From Desulfosarcina sp. (GTDB taxonomy: Bacteria > Desulfobacterota > Desulfobacteria > Desulfobacterales > JAFDCJ01): a stretch of DNA of 33,376 nt. Shown here piece after piece: positions 17,254 through 24,609 of the stretch. Positions within the stretch are counted from its first letter, which is position 1. Every line of letters starts with the position of its first letter. The stretch is from contig JARFPZ010000444.1 of NCBI GenBank assembly GCA_029288035.1, positions 1 to 33,376 on the forward strand, written 5' to 3'. The notes under the pieces are model-generated. The model was given only the letters and a program-made list of their open reading frames with translations, was not told where the DNA came from and searched no databases. A program made the position numbers and the translations under genes.

Positions 17254-17420
17254 CAGACCTCGTTGAATAGTTTATTGGTTGACTGGTTGATTGGGTAAAT
17301 TTATGTTTATCACATTTAGTATGTTAGGATTGATGAAACATCAAGTGTCCAAATATTTTGCAAATACAGGATAAATCTATATTTGCAACGACTTAACCAA
17401 TCAACTCATCAACCAATTAA
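17254..17420. repeat. Dispersed ~150-bp intergenic repeat, copy B (complete arms)
   Basis: Lies in the 500-base gap 16997-17496, which contains no gene. Terminal inverted repeats: 17271-17300 pairs with 17391-17420 at 24 of 30 positions (TTGGTTGA, GTTGATTGG blocks). The interior is AT-rich and noncoding. It aligns with copy A at 7541-7690, including the 17 bases left of the arm. The size, arms and lack of an open frame fit a MITE or similar non-autonomous element. The left part of the gap (16997-17253) holds only low-complexity AATTC/AAAATC runs. Confidence 0.7.
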
Positions 17421-17496
17421 CAATAGCTGAAATAAATTGCCCCAAATAGTAGCCTGATTCCAGAAAATTGTTGAAATTCCAACACATCAATATTCC

Positions 17497-19059
17497 ATGA
17501 CCAGATCTTTATCTAAGAAAGTCGGCATCGCTTCCCTGATCATGATGGCGTCGGTTTTTTTAAGCCGGGTGGTTGGTCTTTTCAGGGAAATGGTCATCGC
17601 CCATATCGGCGGTGCCGGGGCAGCGGTGGACGCTTATCAAGTGGCGTTTGTGATTCCCGACATTTTAAATCACGTCGTTGCCAGCGGATTCATGTCGGTG
17701 ACGTTCATCCCCATCTTTTCCCGTTATCTGGCCGACAACCGGGAAGATGACGGATGGATGGTCTTTTCCATCATATTGAACTGCTTTGGCTGCTTTCTGG
17801 TCGCCTTAATTATCGTTGCCGTTGCCCTGACGCCACAATTGATTGCCCTGATTGCACCGGGATTGAAGAATCCCGATACCATCGCAAATGCCGTCAGAAT
17901 GACCCGTATTATATTGCCCGCCCAGTTATTTTTTTTCGTCGGAGGGCTTTTGATGGCAGTTCAGTTCAGCAAAGAGAAGTTTTTCATCCCTGCAATGGCA
18001 CCATTGCTCTACAATCTGGGGATTATCTCGGGTGGACTCATATTGGGTCCTTGGATTGGAATCGAAGGGTTTGCCTGGGGAGTTTTGATCGGGGCATTCA
18101 GCGGGAATCTGTTTATCCAGTTTTTTGGCGTCAGGCAAGCTGGAATCAAATATTTCTTCAATTTTGATCTTGGGCATCCTGCTTTGAAACAATATGTATT
18201 CTTGACCCTGCCGTTGATGCTCGGGCTGACAATGACATTTTCCACCGAATTTTTTTTCAGATTGTTTGGTTCTTATTTGCCCCAAGGAAGCATCGCTGTC
18301 CTAAACTACGGCTTGCGAATCATGCTTATCCTGGTGGGGCTATTCGGCCAGGCGGTGGGAACGGCTTCCTATCCCTTTTTGGCGAGATTGGTGGCCGAGA
18401 ATAAACTTAATGAAATGAACCGGTTGCTGAACAATACCCTGCGGTTTCTTGCGATGGTCATTCCATTTTCGGTGCTGCTCATGGTATTGCGGTCGGAGGT
18501 GGTCCGGATTATTTTTCAACGGGGAAAATTCGACGCTGCCGCCACGGCCTTGACGGCTGAGGTGTTGATCTTTTTGCTGATTGGAACCTTCGCCTTTGCA
18601 GCTTATACCGTCGTGGTCAGAGGATATTTTGCCTCCCAGAACACCCTTTTCCCCGCATTGTATGGAACCATTGTCGTGATTGTCAGTATCCCATTGTATC
18701 TTTTGGGTATGAATTTACTGGGTGTTCGAGGAGTGGCCCTAGCGGTTTCGGTGTCCGGTATCTTTCAAGTGACAGTATTATACGCCCTTTGGAATAAACG
18801 GAGCAACAACACCGAAAGCCGTGAGGTGTATACCTTTTATGTCAAGGTTATGTGTTTTGCCGCTGGCTTGGGTATTTTTCTGGTATGGTTTAAATCCGTG
18901 GCGTTAGATTGGATTGACGCGACTACATTTATAGGAAGTTTGACGATGTGTGCCCTAACCGGTGCGGTTTTTTTGTTAATTTTGCTGGGTGCCGGTTATG
19001 GCTTAAAAATTAAGGAAGTCACGGAGCTGGTTGATCGGCTGGTAAAGAAGCCTCATTAG
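17497..19059 (+). CDS. murJ: MurJ (MviN) lipid II flippase
   Basis: 520 residues, the usual length, with about fourteen membrane segments. Seen: the N-terminal MurJ signature SLIMMASVFLSRVVGLFRE and DAYQVAFVIPD, where the first conserved Arg of the central cavity lies, then FIPIFSRYL and later RSEVVRIIFQRGKFDAAAT, typical of the second half. MurJ moves lipid-linked peptidoglycan precursor across the inner membrane. The start ATG 17497 precedes the conserved N-terminus by the expected number of residues, but no clear ribosome site is seen. It is a single gene, convergent with fabH across a strong hairpin, and not in a cell-wall cluster here. Confidence 0.92.
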   Translation: MTRSLSKKVGIASLIMMASVFLSRVVGLFREMVIAHIGGAGAAVDAYQVAFVIPDILNHVVASGFMSVTFIPIFSRYLADNREDDGWMVFSIILNCFGCFLVALIIVAVALTPQLIALIAPGLKNPDTIANAVRMTRIILPAQLFFFVGGLLMAVQFSKEKFFIPAMAPLLYNLGIISGGLILGPWIGIEGFAWGVLIGAFSGNLFIQFFGVRQAGIKYFFNFDLGHPALKQYVFLTLPLMLGLTMTFSTEFFFRLFGSYLPQGSIAVLNYGLRIMLILVGLFGQAVGTASYPFLARLVAENKLNEMNRLLNNTLRFLAMVIPFSVLLMVLRSEVVRIIFQRGKFDAAATALTAEVLIFLLIGTFAFAAYTVVVRGYFASQNTLFPALYGTIVVIVSIPLYLLGMNLLGVRGVALAVSVSGIFQVTVLYALWNKRSNNTESREVYTFYVKVMCFAAGLGIFLVWFKSVALDWIDATTFIGSLTMCALTGAVFLLILLGAGYGLKIKEVTELVDRLVKKPH

Positions 19060-19123
19060 TTTTCAGGTGTTAGCGCCGCTGCTGACCTGAAAAACGGCCA
19101 GCAGCGGCGCTAAGACCTGAAAA
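19060..19123. terminator. Long hairpin between convergent murJ and fabH (bidirectional terminator)
   Basis: Left arm 19060-19084 and right arm 19099-19123 pair at 24 of 25 positions, with outer TTTT/AAAA ends and a 14-base loop. The hairpin begins right at the murJ stop and ends three bases from the fabH stop. The loop contains another ACCTGAAAA, so the left-arm TTTTCAGGT can pair either with the loop (9 bp) or with the far arm. The outer T runs allow termination in both directions. Confidence 0.75.
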
Positions 19124-19126
19124 CTA

Positions 19127-20116
19127 TTACCACCTTATCAACGCGCTGCCCCAGGTCAATCCGCCTCCGAAAACCGGCAGACAGACCAGATGATCGGGTT
19201 GAATGCTGCCGTCGCGCACCGCCTCATCCAGAGAGATGGCGCAGGATGCCGAAGAAATATTGCCGTATTTTTGCAAGGTCAAATAAAATTTTTCAAACGG
19301 TAGTTTTAAGGTCTTTGAGATATTTTGAAACATGCGGACATTGGCCTGATGCGGTATGATCCAGTTGATGTCCTCCAGCCTCAAATGGTTGTGTTCGATC
19401 GGTTCCTTGATGGACTCGATAAAGCGTCTGACGGCCACCCGAAAACTCAGGTTGGCTTCAATCATGTTGAGGTAATGCAACCCCTTGTCCACACTTTCAT
19501 GGCTAATAGGTGTGGTTTTGGAACCGCCTCCCGGCAATAGCAAATCCTGACCGTTGGCACCGTCGGTATGGATATGGGTAGACAGGATTTCATGGGAGTT
19601 GCCACCCATGGTGAGTACCGCGGCACCGGCGCCGTCTCCCCATAGAATGCAGGTTGAACGGTCATTCCAGTCGAGGGTGCGGGACATGATTTCTGCGGCC
19701 ACCACTAAAACATTTTTACACGCTTTATTTTTTAAATATTGTTCGGCGACATTTAAGCCGAAGATAAATCCGGAACAGGCCGCGGTCACGTCAAATGTCA
19801 CCGCCCGGGGGGCATCCAGTTTGGCCTGCAGCCAGTTGGCCGCCGAAGGACAGCAGGTATCCGGTGTGATCGTGGCCACGATGATGAGATCCATCTCTGC
19901 AGCGGTCAGGCCAGCCATTTCAAGGGCTCTTAGTGATGCCTGGTAACCCAGATCAGAAGATGTCTCGCCGGCCGCGGCAATTCTTCTTTCGCTAATGCCG
20001 GTGCGCTGAACAATCCATTCATGGGTCGTATCCAAACCACGTTTTTCCAGATCATAGTTTGTTAAAATCGTTGACGGAAGATATGAACCGGTGCCTAATA
20101 TCCTGACAGACTCCAT
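19127..20116 (-). CDS. fabH: 3-oxoacyl-[ACP] synthase III (FabH-type)
   Basis: 329 residues from ATG 20116. Seen: the complete KAS III triad, with nucleophilic Cys114 in TAACSGF, His256 in IIPHQANVR and Asn286 in YGNISSAS, plus the early WIVQRTGISERR and the WGDGAGAAVL loop. The enzyme joins an acyl-CoA to malonyl-ACP to start fatty acid synthesis. It stands alone, without plsX, fabD or acpP next to it. It could therefore be a paralogue that primes a special acyl chain, but nothing in the active site looks altered. The ribosome site (GGGAA) is weak and rather distant. Confidence 0.93.
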   Translation of the reverse strand: MESVRILGTGSYLPSTILTNYDLEKRGLDTTHEWIVQRTGISERRIAAAGETSSDLGYQASLRALEMAGLTAAEMDLIIVATITPDTCCPSAANWLQAKLDAPRAVTFDVTAACSGFIFGLNVAEQYLKNKACKNVLVVAAEIMSRTLDWNDRSTCILWGDGAGAAVLTMGGNSHEILSTHIHTDGANGQDLLLPGGGSKTTPISHESVDKGLHYLNMIEANLSFRVAVRRFIESIKEPIEHNHLRLEDINWIIPHQANVRMFQNISKTLKLPFEKFYLTLQKYGNISSASCAISLDEAVRDGSIQPDHLVCLPVFGGGLTWGSALIRW

Positions 20117-20195
20117 TTTATAAAATTCCCAAGCTTTAGTTAGTTTCCATCCACAAATGGTCTTTTATGGACGGGCACTAGTTAGCCTCCCCCTC

Positions 20196-20229
20196 AAAAA
20201 AAAACAGCGGCAGGTGATTGCCGCTGTTT
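20196..20229 (-). terminator. Rho-independent terminator of the small zinc-knuckle gene
   Basis: On the minus strand AAACAGCGGC and GCCGCTGTTT form a 10-bp stem with an 8-base loop (20202-20229), followed by nine T residues (20204-20196). It lies 22 bases past the stop of the 73-residue gene. Confidence 0.85.
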
Positions 20230-20250
20230 ACAATAGATAAATTGTAATTG

Positions 20251-20472
20251 TCAACCTATGGGTGAGGGTTTGCAGAGATGGTCCTCTTCCATGGCCACAC
20301 GACCGCAACCGTCACACACAAATTTCATCGATGCCAGTTTATCTTTACACATATGACCGGCCTTAACATCCGGCGTACCACAGAAGCTGCATTTTTTTGC
20401 ATCGCCACAGGGATTACATAAATGGCCCGGTTCATTTGCTACCGCACCACAACTTTTACACGTATAGGCCAT
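20251..20472 (-). CDS. 73-residue protein with three tandem CxxCG...HxC zinc knuckles
   Basis: A near-perfect AAAGGAGGT stands a few bases before ATG 20472, and a terminator follows, so this is a real single-gene unit. Seen: three repeats of about 17 residues with the pattern Cys-x2-Cys-Gly, seven to eight residues, His-x-Cys: CKSCG...GHLC (5-19), CSFCG...GHMC (28-42) and CDGCG...DHLC (53-67). A further CNPCGDAKKC links the first two. Each repeat gives four possible metal ligands (Cys, Cys, His, Cys), enough for three zinc or iron sites. No DNA-binding or enzyme domain is seen. I do not recognise a named family and assign no function; a small metal-binding or protein-protein adaptor is the most I would infer. 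Confidence 0.85.
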   Translation of the reverse strand: MAYTCKSCGAVANEPGHLCNPCGDAKKCSFCGTPDVKAGHMCKDKLASMKFVCDGCGRVAMEEDHLCKPSPIG

Positions 20473-20663
20473 GATGGACCTCCTTTACAGATTCGGTTAT
20501 TTACCATTGATATGGCCACAAAAAGGCTCAAAAATCACAAAAATAGAGTCACAGGGCTTTTAATTTCAATGGGTTACAATGAATAAGAATCGAAACTCAG
20601 ACCTTTGACGAGTTCATCACCACTGGATCAGATGCCATGAATATGAGTATCAATGGGTAAAAG

Positions 20664-23600
20664 TCAAGGAAAACCGGATGGGTCCGAATTTTCATCCAAG
20701 TTTTGATCGTTTTTTTTGTTTTTTCCAAAAGATAATACCGGCTGCATGATGGTAATCGGAAGTTTTAGGGTTCGCTCCAGAATACCGAGCACACCTGCGC
20801 CAATGGCCGTGGGAGGCAGGGGGATGACCTCCGGATCTGTTAGATCTCCTTTGGCTCTAAAGGGAATAGAAATCAGCTTACCGCCAAGAACATGCTTTAA
20901 CAAGGGAAGGACTTTTACGATACGATCCACGGTTTTGAAAGGTGCCACGAGGATAATAAGGTTCACTTTTTTCCCGGAAAGATCAATGTGGCCCTCACAG
21001 GCAATTCCCATTGATACACCATCTATGGCGCATTCCTGCATGATGAGCTTGCTGCCTTCAAGATTCGCGCTGATCTTTAAACCGTGGTAAGCAAACCCCT
21101 TACCGGTCAGATCCGGGACTTCTCCCCGGTAGATTTCGGTAACATTTAAAATTGAAAGAATCTTAGCCAGGAGACCGAACCGGTTTATTCGACCTTTCTC
21201 GGCGGATAATACCACCTCTCCCGAAAGTGACTGCAGGAATTCGTCCGGTTTGCTATTTGACAGGAGCTGACCATTTAGATTGAAGGTCCCCGTTGCCAAT
21301 TGCTTCTGACCGGTAACGCAGGAAACGGCAGGGCCCAGCTTTTGATTCACAGCGGTGGGGACTATACTTATTTCCAGTGTCTGCGAATTAACATTCAGCC
21401 GGCCTTGAAAGGAGATGCTGCAAACATCTGCTTCATTGATGGTAATCACCACCTTGTCTGGCATAAAGGATAGATCGGCTTTCAAGGGGTTGACGGTAAA
21501 GGTTTCATAATTGAAGTTATCCGCCTGAACGTTAAGGGTTCCGCGTAAAGCTATTTTTGCGGGCCGGCTGTTTGAAGCTTTACTTTTTGCTTTGGCATAG
21601 CCGACAATGTGATTGACCTGATTCCAGTCAAGGGCATCAGCTGTGAGGGTCAGATCCAGCAAGGTATCCTTTGGAGATAAAATTATTGCGCCAACGAGTG
21701 TCAGATGGTTTTCGCCCCAGAGCAATTCCATTGTATTTAACCGGATTCTGTTTTGGGCAGTATTCGGCTGGGTTTCGCTGATCAGGTCAAATGAACCGCT
21801 GTTTACCGTTACCGGATCTCCAAAAGCGTCCGAGGTGATAACCAGGTTTTTCAGGTCGCCGGTCAGGGCATAATGCCATTGGGCCGGATGATTCAAGGGG
21901 CCGCTAAGGTCCAGATCGGCCAGAAAAACCCTTCCCTTGGTTACTGAAAAATCCTTCAAAAAAAAGTGGCCATCCTCAAAGGACAACAACCAGGGATAGA
22001 GTTCAGCCGCAACGAGTTCTGCGGATTGGGAGTGAACTTCAAAAGTGGAGGATTTGCCGAGGTCAACGCCGGCAGAAAGCTGAGAAATTTTAGAGCTTCC
22101 CAATGATAGATCCACATCGCTGAATTTGACTTCAGTCCCCTGCCATTTAAAGTGCCCTCCGTCAATTTCAATCGGATATTGAAGGCGCTTGTAACGGGCG
22201 GCTAAATGAATATTCGAAGCTTTCACTTCTGCATTCAGGCTTGCCAGATCATCTCCCAGTATCAAGACCCCCGTGGCAGTGCCTTTGACATCGTAAATGA
22301 GGCTAAGCTCTTTCAGAAAATCCTTATTTTTGACAATACGGCTGAGAACCGGCGGCAGCTGGGATAAGTCGGCATCGACACCGATGTTGAGGTGAAAGGG
22401 TGCCAGATCTTTGTTGAAACCGATGGTCAAATTACCGTCCCGGCCGCTGGTGCTGCCCATCCGTGCTTCAAGGTTCTCGCCATGCAAAATTCCGGCGGAA
22501 ATCAGCGCATCCCCGATCACCCCATCCAGATGCAGTTCAGCGCCGGGGACGAAGATTTTTCCCTGTGTCATCTGCCCTTTGATAACAATATTATCCAGCA
22601 TCCCCAGTTCAGTGATATTGTGGCCCCGAATGCGAACCGTCATCCAGGGGACAAAACCTCCCCTGATAATTTCAAAAATATTTCGAATCGTTTTAGACTC
22701 TCCCATCAGTCCGAGTGCCACCTGCCTGACCGCAGCCGCATCAATCCGGGTTCCGTTTATGGCGAGCTGGATATCCGGCAGGTTCTCATCATAGGAAAAC
22801 ATCCCGGTGGCTTCCAGTTTAGGGTAGTCCAATCCCATTTCAGTTAGGTCAATTTCGACCTTCTTGTCGTCGATCTGAACCGTGCCCCGGATACGACCGC
22901 CTTTAATGATCAGCTGCTCTTGACCGCGACTCAACGCCAGAAGCGGCACGGTACCGTCGACAACGGCCTTCAGATTTCCGGTGCCGTTCAATTCAACATC
23001 GATGGAGAAATTTAGGTTGGAGCCTGTTACCTGCAGAGCGGAATCATGTAAAAGATAAGCCATTAATACCTGAGGACGAAACTGGGAGAGCCGAATGTGT
23101 CCCTTGCCTCTAAAATCCAAAGGATTCAAGGAACCATTGACATCGATTTGATCCCAAAGATTTGACTTACATCTGATGGAAAAGTCAAGCTCCTGCGGAT
23201 GGCGTTGATAAGCGGCCTTTACGTTTCTAAGCCTAAATTCGCGTCCAGAAGGATCTACCAGGTTTATATTACCGGAATCAACCCGCAGCTTCAGCTCCGG
23301 CAATTTAAACTCCGGCAGCCCCCGAATGGCTTTGAATATCGCAGCTAATATGTCGTCAACCGATGCGGGTTGCTCAGGCTTCGATACTTCACCACGGATT
23401 TGAGGCAATTCCATAAAATAATCCGCATATTCAAGGGTGACAACCTTGGCCTGCAATCTGCCCCAAAAAAGAGGTAAAATTTTTGGATAAATTTTCATTC
23501 GCTGCATTTTAATCGTGAAAATACCGGGAATCAATATTTCAACTCTATGGACAACCACATGGGGTCGTGGAAAGTAAGACAGGTCAAGATGCCGGTAATT

Positions 23601-23762
23601 TATCTCACCGTTGATCTCATTGGATATTGTATTCTCGATATATTCCCTCACCATCTCCAAATTGATCAGTTGCGGCACGGCTATAATAACGACGATGATC
23701 AGGACCCCAAAAATCAGCAGGCTTTTGATCAGCCGGTTGTTGATTTTCCTAAAAATGTTCAT
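20664..23762 (-). CDS. AsmA-like family protein, large periplasmic repeat protein
   Basis: 1,032 residues from ATG 23762, with an in-frame TTG at 23816 as an alternative. Seen: a short basic N-terminus and one membrane anchor (about 12-34, LLIFGVLIIVVIIAV), then a long beta-rich region. Typical AsmA features are the N-terminal DLSYFPRPHVVVHRVEI, the repeated RLQAKVVTLEYADYFM-type strands and the C-terminal block GRINRFGLLAKILSILN, then GLKISANLEGSKL and CEGHIDLSGKKVNL, ending with RAKGDLTDPEV. The family (AsmA, TamB, YhdP) forms lipid-carrying groove proteins that span the periplasm and move phospholipid to the outer membrane. That function is taken from the family; nothing local confirms it. 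The next gene on this strand is the zinc-knuckle gene, which has its own ribosome site. Confidence 0.85.
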   Translation of the reverse strand: MNIFRKINNRLIKSLLIFGVLIIVVIIAVPQLINLEMVREYIENTISNEINGEINYRHLDLSYFPRPHVVVHRVEILIPGIFTIKMQRMKIYPKILPLFWGRLQAKVVTLEYADYFMELPQIRGEVSKPEQPASVDDILAAIFKAIRGLPEFKLPELKLRVDSGNINLVDPSGREFRLRNVKAAYQRHPQELDFSIRCKSNLWDQIDVNGSLNPLDFRGKGHIRLSQFRPQVLMAYLLHDSALQVTGSNLNFSIDVELNGTGNLKAVVDGTVPLLALSRGQEQLIIKGGRIRGTVQIDDKKVEIDLTEMGLDYPKLEATGMFSYDENLPDIQLAINGTRIDAAAVRQVALGLMGESKTIRNIFEIIRGGFVPWMTVRIRGHNITELGMLDNIVIKGQMTQGKIFVPGAELHLDGVIGDALISAGILHGENLEARMGSTSGRDGNLTIGFNKDLAPFHLNIGVDADLSQLPPVLSRIVKNKDFLKELSLIYDVKGTATGVLILGDDLASLNAEVKASNIHLAARYKRLQYPIEIDGGHFKWQGTEVKFSDVDLSLGSSKISQLSAGVDLGKSSTFEVHSQSAELVAAELYPWLLSFEDGHFFLKDFSVTKGRVFLADLDLSGPLNHPAQWHYALTGDLKNLVITSDAFGDPVTVNSGSFDLISETQPNTAQNRIRLNTMELLWGENHLTLVGAIILSPKDTLLDLTLTADALDWNQVNHIVGYAKAKSKASNSRPAKIALRGTLNVQADNFNYETFTVNPLKADLSFMPDKVVITINEADVCSISFQGRLNVNSQTLEISIVPTAVNQKLGPAVSCVTGQKQLATGTFNLNGQLLSNSKPDEFLQSLSGEVVLSAEKGRINRFGLLAKILSILNVTEIYRGEVPDLTGKGFAYHGLKISANLEGSKLIMQECAIDGVSMGIACEGHIDLSGKKVNLIILVAPFKTVDRIVKVLPLLKHVLGGKLISIPFRAKGDLTDPEVIPLPPTAIGAGVLGILERTLKLPITIMQPVLSFGKNKKNDQNLDENSDPSGFP

Positions 23763-23881
23763 GACGGATTTTCTAATTGCGATTATATTGCCGGGCAGGG
23801 TTAAAGCGAAAACCAAAAAACACTCATGGATTGCAGTGCCCGATCACGTCTTTAGTATTACGAATGGTAAAATAGTGTCAA

Positions 23882-23907
23882 GGTCGCTGCTCAATGAATC
23901 AGCGACC
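23882..23907. other. Perfect 8-bp stem-loop in the region upstream of the iscU-like gene
   Basis: GGTCGCTG (23882-23889) and CAGCGACC (23900-23907) enclose a 10-base loop in the 324-base gap between two divergent genes. There is no T tract, so it is not a terminator. It could be an operator or a structure in the 5' leader of the AsmA-like transcript. Confidence 0.35.
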
Positions 23908-23986
23908 ACCAGCAGAACGGGTGGCTTTCGGATGGCCTCTGGAAGGGACCGCGGTTATCTCAGCTTGTGGCCTCTGATTAAAGTTA

Positions 23987-24015
23987 TTGACCCATGGTTG
24001 GATTTGCTGTATCTT
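23987..24015 (+). promoter_or_regulatory. Putative sigma-70-type promoter of the iscU/iscS-like operon
   Basis: TTGACC (23987-23992), a 17-base spacer and TATCTT (24010-24015) point to the scaffold gene, with a leader of about 65 bases before ATG 24087. The boxes match the consensus at 5 and 4 of 6 positions. No known Fe-S regulator site is recognised. Confidence 0.5.
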
Positions 24016-24086
24016 ACTTTGTTCTTTTATGTTCGAATACTGAAAACCTGAAGTAATTTACCAGTTCATAGGTGAAGGGGGGCTAG

Positions 24087-24599
24087 ATGTACAACGAAAC
24101 AGTTATGGATCATTTCCGAAATCCGAGGAATGTGGGGGTGATCGAGGATGCCAACGGTGTCGGCGAGGTCGGAAATCCCCTATGTGGTGACATGATGACG
24201 ATATACTTGAAGATACTTGACGACCACATCGAAGACATCAAGTTTCAGACGTTTGGGTGCGGATCGGCTATTGCCGTATCAAGTATGCTGACGGAAATCG
24301 CCATGGGAAAAACCATCGAAGAAGCCAAAGGTATTACGAATAAAGATGTAGCGGCAGCATTGGAAGGTCTGCCGAAAAACAAGCTGCACTGCTCCAATTT
24401 GGGGGCGGATGCCCTGCAGCTGGCCATCAAGGATTATGAGGACAGAAAAGCCGGTGTCATACGGGCAGAACCCATACGCAAAGATGAGCATGAGCATACG
24501 CATGGGGAAAAATGTTACTGTCCATACTGTGATATTGAGCTGGACATGGAAGCCAAATTTTGTGATGCATGCCAGTCCAATCTTGACGAGGAACATTAA
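24087..24599 (+). CDS. IscU/NifU-type Fe-S scaffold with C-terminal zinc ribbon
   Basis: 170 residues from ATG 24087 with AAGGGGG four bases upstream. Seen: the IscU fold (residues 1-125) with all cluster ligands: Cys33 and Asp35 in GNPLCGD, Cys58 in TFGCGSAIA and Cys102 in KLHCSNLG. The LPPVK chaperone-recognition motif of IscU is replaced by LPKNK just before the third Cys, so handling by HscA is doubtful. After a His-rich linker (EHEHTHGEK), residues 143-162 form an extra zinc-ribbon-like module with CYCPYC and CDAC. The protein builds transient [2Fe-2S] or [4Fe-4S] clusters for transfer. The iscS-like gene starts within about ten bases of its stop, so the two are translationally linked. 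Confidence 0.88.
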   Translation: MYNETVMDHFRNPRNVGVIEDANGVGEVGNPLCGDMMTIYLKILDDHIEDIKFQTFGCGSAIAVSSMLTEIAMGKTIEEAKGITNKDVAAALEGLPKNKLHCSNLGADALQLAIKDYEDRKAGVIRAEPIRKDEHEHTHGEKCYCPYCDIELDMEAKFCDACQSNLDEEH

Positions 24600-24609
24600 G
24601 GTGACAACA

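Noticed and set aside
22392-22847. 151-codon plus-strand open frame inside the AsmA-like gene
   Set aside because: No domain, composition of a reverse-strand shadow, and the AsmA-like frame is continuous here.
24409-24609. Longer N-terminus for the iscS-like protein
   Set aside because: The extension overlaps the scaffold gene in another frame and has no family similarity; the desulfurase fold begins at the start chosen.
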